Below, one piece after another: positions 44,973 to 53,390 of a DNA stretch of 64,000 bases; positions within the stretch are counted from its first letter, which is position 1; each line of letters opens with the position of its first letter. Position numbers and translations under genes: made by a program. The DNA is from CAYVTV01 sp964526475 (GTDB taxonomy: Bacteria > Bacteroidota > Bacteroidia > Bacteroidales > GCA-2748055), in assembly GCA_964526475.1 (NCBI GenBank), contig CAZGKF010000008.1:1-64000 (forward strand), written 5' to 3'. The notes beneath the pieces are model-generated. The model was given only the letters and a program-made list of their open reading frames with translations, did no database searches and was not told where the DNA came from.

Positions 44973-45977
44973 CTATTTCATTTGCATTTTGGCAGTATCA
45001 ATAAAAGCAAGCATATTCTCAAGAGGGGTGTCACCTTCAACTGCATGAGAAGGCGAAAATATATATCCTCCGTGTTTGCCAAGTTCCAGTAACATCTTAG
45101 ATTCATCAATAACATCCTGACTGGTTCCAAAGGGAAGTGTTTTTTGCATGGACAATCCTCCCCAGAAGCTAAGTTTTTTGTGGTATTTATGCTTCAACTC
45201 CTTTACATTCATCACTTCAGGCTGAAAAGGGTTGAAACAATCCAGACCTATCTCAATCAGATCATCAAATAATTCCGATACGGCACCACATGAGTGAATC
45301 ATTACGAATTTTCCTCTTTCTTTCACTACGCTGTACATCCTTTTGAGTTCAGGAAATATAAATTCCTTCCAGCAGTCGTATCCCATTATCAAACCCTCCT
45401 GCATGCCCCAGTCATCCCCAAAGTAAACAGCATCAATATCATATTTCATCGCTTCGTTAGCCTGAGCAATATTATAATCAGCTATTGACTTTAACAAGGC
45501 TTTGGCAAATTCCGGATTCATATAAAAATCCATTAATAAATTCGCCATGCCTCTCATAGTCCATGCTCTTTCAAAAAGAGAAAACCCTATACAATAAATC
45601 CTGAAACGATCAGGATATCTTTTCAACTTGAAAGAAATATCTTCGAAAAATCTTTTATCAATGGGATCAGGGAATTCATATCCTTTAAGGGTCGGCTCAG
45701 GAAGTACCTCAATCTTCACATTTCCGATATCCTTCTCAATAGTTCTGTCCCAGACAACCCCAAAAACATCCTTATACAGATTTTCTCCAACATTTTCAAA
45801 AAAGCCAATGTCACTACCCAATTCAACAAAATGATTTTCAACAAAATCCTCTATATCTATGCCTTTGGTATGTGCTAATAATTTTTTCCTTGCTTCAACA
45901 GTAAACCTGAAACCCCATGGCACGTATGGAATATCTTTAAACTGTAATGCATTTATTACTACTTCCCTTTTATTCAT
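44973..45977 (-). CDS. Uroporphyrinogen decarboxylase-family protein 2
   Basis: 334 residues with the UroD/MtaA TIM-barrel fold: an N-terminal NKREVVINALQFKDIPYVPWG, a zinc-type motif MIHSCGAV with His228 and Cys230, and FWGGLSMQKTLPFGTSQDV. The third metal ligand, usually a Cys in methyltransferases of this fold, is replaced by His311 (FSPSHAV). It lacks the conserved features of true HemE. From family knowledge such proteins can be corrinoid-dependent methyltransferases. It follows the sodium:solute symporter by 12 bp, so uptake and processing of a small, perhaps methylated, compound is a reasonable guess. Confidence 0.85.
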   Translation of the reverse strand: MNKREVVINALQFKDIPYVPWGFRFTVEARKKLLAHTKGIDIEDFVENHFVELGSDIGFFENVGENLYKDVFGVVWDRTIEKDIGNVKIEVLPEPTLKGYEFPDPIDKRFFEDISFKLKRYPDRFRIYCIGFSLFERAWTMRGMANLLMDFYMNPEFAKALLKSIADYNIAQANEAMKYDIDAVYFGDDWGMQEGLIMGYDCWKEFIFPELKRMYSVVKERGKFVMIHSCGAVSELFDDLIEIGLDCFNPFQPEVMNVKELKHKYHKKLSFWGGLSMQKTLPFGTSQDVIDESKMLLELGKHGGYIFSPSHAVEGDTPLENMLAFIDTAKMQMK

Positions 45978-45989
45978 AATTGTGTTGTA

Positions 45990-47612
45990 TTAAAAGAATA
46001 CTATATATAGAAAAACAACTATCATGGATAATACTGCACTCCAGAAAAGATGACTTAAATACCATGGAACGCCAGTTACTGATGCTTTCATCTCAGGGGT
46101 AAATGATCGATCCACAAATGCTTTTGCAGGGATTATACCCGTTTTATTTCTAAAAACCCAGATGATGAATCCGCAAAAAATGAAATCAAAAATCACCCTG
46201 TTCAGGAAAGGAATTTGTGGGATAACCTCCAACCCATCCAGTACAGTTACAATTATCGCCCAGACAGGTCCAAAGATAAGTGCATAAAGAGCTCCCTTTG
46301 CCGTTGCTTTCTTATAAAAGAAACCTGCAACAAAAACCGCGGTAATAGCAGGGTAAGCAATTGACCAGTACTTTTGAATATATGTAAAAATTGCTTCGAG
46401 ATCAGTAAGAAAATATCCTACAATGGTAGATAATACTAAAATCACCATGATGGATATTCTTCCTGTTTTCATAAGATCTTTTGAATTCGCCTGCGGGTTT
46501 ATGATGGGTTTATAAAGATCGTTAGCTATAATAGAACTACTGGATGTAAGTAAAGAGGCAATAGTCGACATTACAGCACCCATTAAACCTGCCATTACAA
46601 GGCCTGAAATACCCACAGGCAGTAAGTTTTTCACCAGGGTTGGAAAAGCAAGGTCGGCTTTATCCATAACATAGTCGTTCAAAGCAATACCGGTAACAGG
46701 ACCATAAAGAACAAAAGCTATGATACCCGGCAAAACAACCAGGAAAGGTACCAGCAGTTTGAGGTAACCGGCAAATACCAGGCCCATTTGCCCATGCCAG
46801 ATATTTTTCGCGGCCAGTGTTCTTTGTATTATAAACTGGTTACATCCCCAGTAAAACAGATTTGCCACCCACAAGCCTCCGAAGAAAACCCCTATCCATG
46901 GTAAATCGGGATGGTCCCATTTCTGCACCATCTTAAATTTTTCCGGAGCCATTGTAACAAGGGCTTTAAATCCACCTGCAAATGTGTCTGAATAATCAGG
47001 TAAAACCGTTCCAATCTTGATAAGCCCGATTATGGTAACTGAAAGCCCACCGACAATTAGCAGTGTAACCTGCACAATATCAGTGTAGGCTACAGACCTT
47101 AGTCCTCCATAAATGGTGTAGCTCCCTGTAACGATAAACAGAATAGCCAGGCCCCAGGTGATGGGAAGTCCAAACAGGGATTCAACAGCCAGCGCTCCCG
47201 TATAAAGAACCACCGCCAGTTCGATAAAAATATACCCTATAAGACTTATCACCGCAAATCCAAGCCTTACCTGGTGATTGAAGCGTTTTAACAGGAATTC
47301 CGGCATGGTAACAATCTTACTCTTTAAATAATAGGGCAGAAAGAATTTCCCTATCAATATTAATGCAATAGCTGAAAGCCACTCATAACTCGCAATGGCA
47401 AGGCCAATAGAAAATCCTTGCCCTGCCATCCCGATAAAATGATGCGTGGAAATATTAGCCGCAATAAGAGATCCTCCTATCACCCACCATGTAAGTGTTC
47501 TCCCTGCCAGAAAATAATCCTCCGATTTTTGCTTTCTTGAAACAAGAATTCCGATTGCAAATACCAGTAGGATGTACACCATAAAAACAACCAGATCGAG
47601 ATGTCCCGTCAT
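45990..47612 (-). CDS. Sodium:solute symporter (SSS family)
   Basis: 540 residues with ~13-14 membrane helices. The SGLT-like pattern is visible: AGRTLTWWVIGGSLIAANIS near the N-terminus, GGLRSVAYTDIVQ in the middle and GLMGAVMSTIASLLTSSSSI, which carries the Ser/Thr sodium-site segment. It should import a sugar, polyol or small acid with Na+. It is sandwiched between two UroD-like genes on the same strand. A hairpin terminator separates it from the first of these, while the second follows after 12 bp. Confidence 0.93.
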   Translation of the reverse strand: MTGHLDLVVFMVYILLVFAIGILVSRKQKSEDYFLAGRTLTWWVIGGSLIAANISTHHFIGMAGQGFSIGLAIASYEWLSAIALILIGKFFLPYYLKSKIVTMPEFLLKRFNHQVRLGFAVISLIGYIFIELAVVLYTGALAVESLFGLPITWGLAILFIVTGSYTIYGGLRSVAYTDIVQVTLLIVGGLSVTIIGLIKIGTVLPDYSDTFAGGFKALVTMAPEKFKMVQKWDHPDLPWIGVFFGGLWVANLFYWGCNQFIIQRTLAAKNIWHGQMGLVFAGYLKLLVPFLVVLPGIIAFVLYGPVTGIALNDYVMDKADLAFPTLVKNLLPVGISGLVMAGLMGAVMSTIASLLTSSSSIIANDLYKPIINPQANSKDLMKTGRISIMVILVLSTIVGYFLTDLEAIFTYIQKYWSIAYPAITAVFVAGFFYKKATAKGALYALIFGPVWAIIVTVLDGLEVIPQIPFLNRVIFDFIFCGFIIWVFRNKTGIIPAKAFVDRSFTPEMKASVTGVPWYLSHLFWSAVLSMIVVFLYIVFF

Positions 47613-47690
47613 AATAAAAAATTAAAATTTAAATGATCGTACAATAATAGGATATTTTTTTTTAAAATGAATAATGAAAATTAAGGTTTG

Positions 47691-47712
47691 AAAAAAACCG
47701 CACAAGCGGTTT
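47691..47712 (-). terminator. Intrinsic terminator built from the AACCGC palindrome, copy 4
   Basis: Read on the minus strand, the AAACCGC-TTGT-GCGGTTT hairpin (47695-47712) starts 3 bp after the stop codon of the UroD-like gene and runs straight into a T-tract (47691-47697). This has the full form of a Rho-independent terminator, and it is the same palindrome as at 38117, 43668 and 44155. Confidence 0.75.
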
Positions 47713-47715
47713 AAC

Positions 47716-48963
47716 TTATACTTTTTCAATCGCTTTAAACATAGCCACAACATTTTCTACCGGGGTATTAGCCTGAATGTTATGAACTGCATTAAAAACA
47801 AATCCACCGTTCTTTCCCAGCACGGAACATTGTTTTTTCACTTGTTCTTCCACATCCTGGGGAGTTCCAAAAGGAAGAGTTTTCTGTGTGTCTATTCCTC
47901 CTCCCCAGAAAGTTAGAAAATCTCCATAATTTTTCTTTAAAATATGCGCGTCCATACCTTCGGCATTGATCTGAACCGGATTAATAATATCAAAACCGGA
48001 ATCAATAAATGACTGCATTAGCGCTTCCACTGCACCACAGGAATGTTTGAAAGTTTTCCAGCTGGTATTTTCATGTATCCATTTATTTAATTTCCTGTAG
48101 TAAGGAGCGTACAATTCATTAAACATTTCAATTGAACAGAACAGAGATTGCTGGGTTCCGAAATCTGTACCGCATATATAAATTACATCCACTTTGTTTC
48201 CAACAACATCAAATAATTTTGTAAGATTTTGCAGAGCTATATCCGTTTGTTTCTCAAATAATGTGTGAATATAATCCTGACGGGTAAGAGTTGAAATGTA
48301 CCATTCCGTTATATCCCTTATACCTTTTGGATTTTTCAGACCAAGTCCGGGAATCACTGCTATATCTCCCAGCGCCATTCCGCCAAAACTTACACAAACT
48401 GCCTTATCTGTGCCTTCAAGTTCTCCCATTTTATTTTCCCAGAATGCCAATGCATCCTCAGTAATAAGAGAATATTCTTCCAGATTGTCTTCCGGATTCA
48501 GTTTTGATTCATCAATGGGCTCCTGACGTATGATGGCATCAAAGAAAAATGCAGCTTTTGCCATTTCAGCGCTGGGTTTAGCCGATAGATCACCCTCAGG
48601 ATGAAGCAGGATTTTTCCTTCATTACCGGTACTTATTGGTAAAGTACCCGGGAATAGTACAGTTTGACCCCAAAAGGTCTTAAATTCTTTCCATTTGGCA
48701 TTTTCAGTTCCAAACTTATTTTTTTGAGCAATTACACTTATGGTATCAAGTTTCAATATCTTTCTGAGTTCATCGTCAATCTCTCCAAGCATCTGCATTG
48801 GATCAATTATTTTTACAGGTTTCCAATCCAGACCAAAATAATTCCTGAGGCCTTCAACAACCTGGACGTGCATACCTGTAACATTTGTTCCACCAAAATC
48901 AACAGGTATCCGATCGGGAGCATTATGGTTTAGAGAAGTTAATACTCTCTCCTTAGATGTCAT
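47716..48963 (-). CDS. Uroporphyrinogen decarboxylase-family protein 1
   Basis: 415 residues from the ATG at 48963 (MTSKERVLTSLNHNAPDRIP), the typical start of this family. The longer open frame to a TTG at 49059 must be rejected, because its first 32 codons are the tail of an ECF sigma pseudogene. Motifs: FKHSCGAVEAL with His307 and Cys309, FWGGGIDTQKTLPFGTPQDV, and FNAVHNIQANTP with His394 in the place of the usual Cys ligand. Like its paralogue at 44973 it probably binds zinc and may be a methyltransferase. It is the first gene of a UroD-symporter-UroD cluster. Confidence 0.87.
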   Translation of the reverse strand: MTSKERVLTSLNHNAPDRIPVDFGGTNVTGMHVQVVEGLRNYFGLDWKPVKIIDPMQMLGEIDDELRKILKLDTISVIAQKNKFGTENAKWKEFKTFWGQTVLFPGTLPISTGNEGKILLHPEGDLSAKPSAEMAKAAFFFDAIIRQEPIDESKLNPEDNLEEYSLITEDALAFWENKMGELEGTDKAVCVSFGGMALGDIAVIPGLGLKNPKGIRDITEWYISTLTRQDYIHTLFEKQTDIALQNLTKLFDVVGNKVDVIYICGTDFGTQQSLFCSIEMFNELYAPYYRKLNKWIHENTSWKTFKHSCGAVEALMQSFIDSGFDIINPVQINAEGMDAHILKKNYGDFLTFWGGGIDTQKTLPFGTPQDVEEQVKKQCSVLGKNGGFVFNAVHNIQANTPVENVVAMFKAIEKV

Positions 48964-49296
48964 AATTATCTTTTTATGTGAAACTGCAAATTTTGTATGC
49001 AATTCTGTATCTGTATCTTTCATATGAATTTTACCGGTACTACTTATATTCTTACACAAACGCCGGCGGAATGCTTTAATAAGATATAACTTAATATTGC
49101 TGGTGGGCCCAAGATTCCTATGTGTACGTATAAGTTAGAAGAAGAGATCCTGAATAGTATCTTTTACAAGTTCCTCATTACTGGTAAATTTTTTACCATA
49201 ACGGAAAAGCAACTGTACATGTTGGTGATAGATCTTTGAAAGAGCATCTTTTTCTCCTTCAATAAAATCATTCCAGAGTGCAGAATTGTCAAACAT
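48964..49296 (-). pseudogene. ECF sigma factor remnant, region 2, joined to the UroD-like gene
   Basis: From an ATG at 49296 the frame reads MFDNSALWNDFIEGEKDALS, then KIYHQHVQLLFRYGKKF and EELVKDTIQDLFF. This is region 2.1-2.2 of a Bacteroidota RpoE-like sigma factor. A TAA at 49135-49137 interrupts it, but the same frame continues with LIRTHRNLGPTSNIKLYLIK and AFRRRLCKN, which is the expected region 2.4/linker of such sigma factors. Region 4 is missing; the frame passes directly into the UroD-like coding sequence at 48963. Two lesions (a nonsense codon and loss of region 4) make it inactive. Neither FecR nor SusC adjoins it. Confidence 0.8.
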
Positions 49297-49454
49297 TTGT
49301 TTGGTAGCTAGTTAGCTGAAAATCTGCTCAAATAATCGCTTATAAATATAAATAAATTCATCTTTTAAAAAAAAGAAAAAGAAAAAAAATATTATCTTGC
49401 CATTCCATTGATACAAGTTTAAAGATTCAGGCGAAATAAAATCAATAATTAAAA
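49297..49454. other. AT-rich promoter spacer
   Basis: This 158-bp divergent spacer between the sigma remnant (minus) and the propeller gene (plus) contains an A-run (49368-49389) and TATCTTGC near 49392, which only partly matches a Bacteroidota -7 element. No small gene is visible. Confidence 0.35.
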
Positions 49455-50789
49455 ATGATTATGAAAAGAAAAGAATTCCTCACTACATCCGCAGGATTCC
49501 TGGCAATTATGACCCTTCCGGGAGTATTTTCCATTAACTGCACCCGTAAAAGTTCAGCAAGATCCTTTAAGTTCAGGGATTACAGGAAGGGGGAAACATT
49601 TGGAAATGTAAAAATAGTAACTCCGGATGACGGGTATTATATCCATACTTTTTATGATATAATTCCTTTCAGTCCCAGTCAGAAATTACTTGCTGTAAAC
49701 AAACTGCCTTACCAGGGAGGTGATATTAAATATGGAGATGAGCTCGATATTTGCATTATTGACCTTGAAAATGAGACTATTGAAAAAGTATATTCTACCA
49801 AAGGCTGGGGCTACCAGCTGGGAGCCAACCTGAACTGGGGGAAGACTGACCGTTATCTTTACACAAATGACATTATTGACAACCAGGCCGTTTGTGTTCG
49901 GATTGATCTGGAGACAAAAGAAATCAAGGCTTTTGCAGGCCCAATGTACCACATTGCTCCTGATGAATCGGCTGTAATAGGATTCCCTCTGGATCTGATA
50001 AATGTTACCCAAATGGGATATGGGGTACCCTATTTCAAAGAACTGGAAAAGATAGAAGGAGCACCCAAAGACCAGGGCATATGGCATACCGATCTTGTCA
50101 CCAATGAGAAAAAGCTTCTGGTGAGTCTGTATGATGTATCTCAAAAAGCTTCTGAACCTGATTTTTTTAAAGGAGGAAATTTTTACTTCTTTCACTCAAA
50201 ATATAACAGACAGGGAACAAGTATCCTCCAGGTTACGAGATGCATTTTCCCGGATGATCCGTCGAAACGTGGAGTGAATGCTGCACTCTATACATTTAAT
50301 CAGGATGGTTCCGGTATTCTTCAGGCTTTGACCAGAGAGCACTGGTCTTATGGAGGACATCATCCAAACTGGCATCCCAACGGGGAGTATATTATAATGA
50401 ATCTCACGCCAAAGTGGCTTGGAGAAGATGAACTGCGCTTTTGTACCTTTGATTATGCAGGTAAGGATTTCAGGATATTATCATCGAAAAATAGAGGAAG
50501 TGGTCACCCCAGCGTAAATCCTGATTCATCTTATCTGGTTACCGATTGTTATAACCATGAGCCAATGGCTCTTGAGAATGGAGAAGTGCCTATCAGGCTG
50601 ATTAATCTCCCGGCAGATGAAGAAGTTTATATCTGCACCGTTTTTACCAGGGTGGATATTACAAAAGATGTTACCTATAGGATTGATCCTCACCCGGCCT
50701 GGAGCCGGGATTATAAAAAAGTCTGCTTTAACGGTAGTGTCAATGAAAAAAGACAGGTATTTGTTGCCGATCTAACGGAGGTGTTGTAG
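49455..50789 (+). CDS. Exported beta-propeller protein (oligogalacturonate-lyase-like)
   Basis: 444 residues. The N-terminus (MKRKEFLTTSAGFLAIMTLP...SINC) has a hydrophobic stretch ending in a possible lipobox, so it is exported. The body is built of repeated propeller blades with SPSQKLLAVNKLPYQGG, GGHHPNWHPNGEYIIMNLTP, GSGHPSVNPDSSYLVTDCYN and DPHPAWSRDYKKVCFNGSV. The His-rich blade edges could bind a metal, as in PL22 oligogalacturonate lyases or TolB/PD40-like propellers, but I cannot confirm the catalytic set. It neighbours the UroD-symporter cluster divergently. Confidence 0.6.
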   Translation: MIMKRKEFLTTSAGFLAIMTLPGVFSINCTRKSSARSFKFRDYRKGETFGNVKIVTPDDGYYIHTFYDIIPFSPSQKLLAVNKLPYQGGDIKYGDELDICIIDLENETIEKVYSTKGWGYQLGANLNWGKTDRYLYTNDIIDNQAVCVRIDLETKEIKAFAGPMYHIAPDESAVIGFPLDLINVTQMGYGVPYFKELEKIEGAPKDQGIWHTDLVTNEKKLLVSLYDVSQKASEPDFFKGGNFYFFHSKYNRQGTSILQVTRCIFPDDPSKRGVNAALYTFNQDGSGILQALTREHWSYGGHHPNWHPNGEYIIMNLTPKWLGEDELRFCTFDYAGKDFRILSSKNRGSGHPSVNPDSSYLVTDCYNHEPMALENGEVPIRLINLPADEEVYICTVFTRVDITKDVTYRIDPHPAWSRDYKKVCFNGSVNEKRQVFVADLTEVL

Positions 50790-51956
50790 TAACCTGAATT
50801 CTTCAGGAAGTTGTTTATCAGGAATATCCAGAATATCACGTATCTGTACCTGGTGGTAATAAAAACGGAGAATATCTGAAAATGAATATCCCTGGCGGGC
50901 CATTTCCATAGCACCTTCCTGGCTCATCCCAACTCCATGTCCATACCCTTTTCCCTTAAAGACAAGAGAGTCGGCTTTTAATTCCATATCAAAGAACCCC
51001 GAACGCAGGTTGAAATCCAAACGAATACGGTCGGTCATGATAGTATCATTTTCAAGTATGAAGTGTTGTCTGCGGTTTCTTTGTTGTATCAACATTTTAT
51101 CAGGCTCTGCAGTAAGTGCGTAACTCATCCCGTTTGCAATAAGATAGTTTCTCCACATATCAAAGGAAATTGTCTTTCTCCATGTTGAATTAGGTTGATT
51201 CTCAGAGAAAGGATCCAGTACAGCCTGCAGGTACTCTTCTCCATTTATCCATAAATCCGATGCGCGTTGTGTCTGTCCACCGCTGTTGGAATGGTACACA
51301 GCATTTACAAGTACAAAATACCTCCCTGTAAGTACCAGGTTATAGGTAGCAAGCACTGTCTCTGTAACAGATCTGTTGTCATCATTCATTCCTTTATAGG
51401 CCTGACAATGGGAATGATCACACAAATTAAATCCTTCAGCAGCATGTGTGTGAAAGTTTTTTATTGCGTATGTTCTGCACAATATGGCCTGGGCTTTATA
51501 ATACTCTGAAGGTGCGGACGGCCCCCCTTCAGTCTGCACTACACCTGCAAGATACTGTTCGAAATCCGGAATATTGACAATCTGAAGGTTATTGTGACTT
51601 ACTGACACCTCCAGTTCACCCTGATAATTCCTCGCATCATCAGACGGATCAACAGGTCTTAACCTGAATATACCATTACCTGAAATATCTTCAAAGCTGA
51701 GCCTTTTACTAAAAAAAGCTTCCATAACTCCATCACCTGTGATAATTTTTTCATTCAAAAATCTGAGATACAAGAGATCACCTTCTTTTAATATGCTGAA
51801 TCCTGTATCGGAAACAAGCTTATACTCCCCGCTTATACAATGAAATACGAATGAATTCATAAGCCTGTCCTGAAACAAGCCTATCCTTATCTGATGCTGA
51901 GCGTTCAGTAATGCAGAAAAACATAAAAGCAATATCAACACCCTTATTTGTTTCAT
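50772..51956 (-). CDS. SpoIID/LytB-domain protein
   Basis: 394 residues with a signal peptide (VLILLLCFSALLNAQ). The SpoIID domain spans most of the rest: YLAGVVQTEGGPSAPSEYYK, AQAILCRTYAIKNF, YHSNSGGQTQRASDLWINGE and GKGYGHGVGMSQEGAMEMA, the last being the most conserved part. SpoIID of Bacillus cleaves peptidoglycan glycan strands; in non-sporulating Bacteroidota the role is likely cell-wall remodelling. Its start overlaps the end of lpxB by 4 bp, so the two are translationally coupled, while its 3' end overlaps the convergent propeller gene by 18 bp. Confidence 0.92.
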   Translation of the reverse strand: MKQIRVLILLLCFSALLNAQHQIRIGLFQDRLMNSFVFHCISGEYKLVSDTGFSILKEGDLLYLRFLNEKIITGDGVMEAFFSKRLSFEDISGNGIFRLRPVDPSDDARNYQGELEVSVSHNNLQIVNIPDFEQYLAGVVQTEGGPSAPSEYYKAQAILCRTYAIKNFHTHAAEGFNLCDHSHCQAYKGMNDDNRSVTETVLATYNLVLTGRYFVLVNAVYHSNSGGQTQRASDLWINGEEYLQAVLDPFSENQPNSTWRKTISFDMWRNYLIANGMSYALTAEPDKMLIQQRNRRQHFILENDTIMTDRIRLDFNLRSGFFDMELKADSLVFKGKGYGHGVGMSQEGAMEMARQGYSFSDILRFYYHQVQIRDILDIPDKQLPEEFRLLQHLR

Positions 51957-53077
51957 ATGTTCACGCCTGTATGTTCAGCTATTCTTCTTCCTATCCTCTC
52001 CGAGACACCTTCCTCTCCCAGCATATTATCTATTCTTTCATATTCAGACAACATCTCTTCCCTGTACTTTTCATTCCCTGCTATTATCCTTAATTCATTA
52101 CTAATCTTATTGCTGAGACCTTTTTGCAGGAATTCCTTCACTACTTCTTTACCTGCAATAATATTCACAAGAGAAAAGAATTTGATCTTTATAAAAAGTC
52201 TGCCTATAAAAAATGTCAGCGGGCCAACCTTATAAATAACAATCTGAGGCACTTTAAATAATGCCGTTTCCAGGGTTGCTGTTCCCGATGTCACCACTGC
52301 AGCATACGATCTCTCCAGAAGAGCATAGGTGGAATTAAAAACAAGCTCCACTCCGGAATCTTTAAGTATCTTTTTATAAACCAACTGGTCCACTGCAGAT
52401 ATTCCTGCTACAACAAATCGATACTCCGGGAAAAGTCTTGCTGCCCTTACCATTTCAGGGAGACATCGCCGGATTTCATGTTTTCTGCTGCCGCCCAGTA
52501 ATGCAACAACCGGTCTTCTATCATTTCTGCTTTCCACCGTAAAACCCTTACTATTATCTTTACTCTTTTTATATTGGGCTATTGCATCTTTAAGAGGATT
52601 ACCATAATAATCCGGTTCTATACCATGATCTCTGTAAAAACCAACTTCAAAAGGAAAGATAACAAAAATCTTTTTACAATATTTCCTGAGCTTTTTAATT
52701 CTTGATTTTTTCCATGCCCATACCTTTGGAGGGATATAATAGTAAATGCTTATCCCTTTTTTATGTGCATATTTTGCCACACGAAGATTGAATCCCGGGT
52801 AATCAATCAGTATTAAGGCATCCGGAGAAAAAGAAAGGATATCTCTTTTGCATAATGCCAGGTTAAGTAAAATCGTGCGAATATTGGCAATCACATCAAA
52901 TAAGCCCATAAATGCCATTTCCTTATAATGACGAACGAGTGTGCCTCCCTCTTCCTTCATCATATCCCCCCCAAAGAACCTGAATTCAGACACATTATCA
53001 TTTTTCTTCAGGGATCTCATAAGATTTGATCCGTGCAAATCACCCGAAGCTTCACCTGCAATCAGATAATAATTCAT
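51953..53077 (-). CDS. lpxB: Lipid-A-disaccharide synthase
   Basis: 374 residues, the normal size for LpxB (GT19). The N-terminus YYLIAGEASGDLHGSNLMRS is diagnostic, and ALILIDYPGFNLRVAKYAHK, YYIPPKVWAWKKSRIKKLRK and ALLGGSRKHEI follow in the expected order. It joins UDP-diacylglucosamine to lipid X at the inner membrane in lipid A synthesis. It lies in a compact surE-small membrane protein-lpxB-spoIID cluster with 1-bp to overlapping junctions, which indicates one transcript. Confidence 0.96.
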   Translation of the reverse strand: MNYYLIAGEASGDLHGSNLMRSLKKNDNVSEFRFFGGDMMKEEGGTLVRHYKEMAFMGLFDVIANIRTILLNLALCKRDILSFSPDALILIDYPGFNLRVAKYAHKKGISIYYYIPPKVWAWKKSRIKKLRKYCKKIFVIFPFEVGFYRDHGIEPDYYGNPLKDAIAQYKKSKDNSKGFTVESRNDRRPVVALLGGSRKHEIRRCLPEMVRAARLFPEYRFVVAGISAVDQLVYKKILKDSGVELVFNSTYALLERSYAAVVTSGTATLETALFKVPQIVIYKVGPLTFFIGRLFIKIKFFSLVNIIAGKEVVKEFLQKGLSNKISNELRIIAGNEKYREEMLSEYERIDNMLGEEGVSERIGRRIAEHTGVNI

Positions 53078-53078
53078 A

Positions 53079-53390
53079 TCAGATAAATTTCAGAATGACA
53101 ATAGGTAATCCTATGATAAAAAGCGATAGTATCACCCCTTGTGCAGCACGTAAATGTTCTATCCTCATAAAAACAAAAAAAAGTAAGAGATTTGGGAGAA
53201 GGCAAAGGCTCATTAGTTTGGGAAGAATACGTAAAAAATACAATGTTCTAATATACTCCATAAAGATCATATCGGGTTCACGCAGAAAGTAAATCATTAT
53301 AAATGAGATGAACGCAACAATAATACCCATAATTGCCCCAAACCACAGAGTATTGGTTTTTACTTTTCCCATATCGTATTTAAATCCCAT
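53079..53390 (-). CDS. Small conserved membrane protein between surE and lpxB
   Basis: 103 residues from the ATG at 53390, or 97 from the ATG at 53372 (MGKVKTNTLWFGAIMG), both overlapping the end of surE. Three hydrophobic segments are visible (~14-35, ~55-72, ~83-102) with a basic N-terminus, so it is an inner-membrane protein. Its tight placement between surE and lpxB on the same strand supports a real gene, perhaps tied to lipid A or envelope synthesis. I recognise no named family. Confidence 0.7.
   Translation of the reverse strand: MGFKYDMGKVKTNTLWFGAIMGIIVAFISFIMIYFLREPDMIFMEYIRTLYFLRILPKLMSLCLLPNLLLFFVFMRIEHLRAAQGVILSLFIIGLPIVILKFI

Noticed and set aside
48964..49059. N-terminal 32-residue extension of the UroD-like protein
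   Set aside because: The extension is the continuation of the sigma-factor remnant and lacks similarity to UroD family starts; the ATG at 48963 begins with the normal family sequence.
49686..50195. 169-codon minus-strand frame inside the beta-propeller gene
   Set aside because: The sense strand encodes recognisable propeller blades; the antisense product has no recognisable features.
50772..51956. SpoIID protein as a sign of sporulation
   Set aside because: SpoIID/LytB-domain proteins occur in non-sporulating Bacteroidota, and the coupled lpxB gene shows a Gram-negative envelope context.
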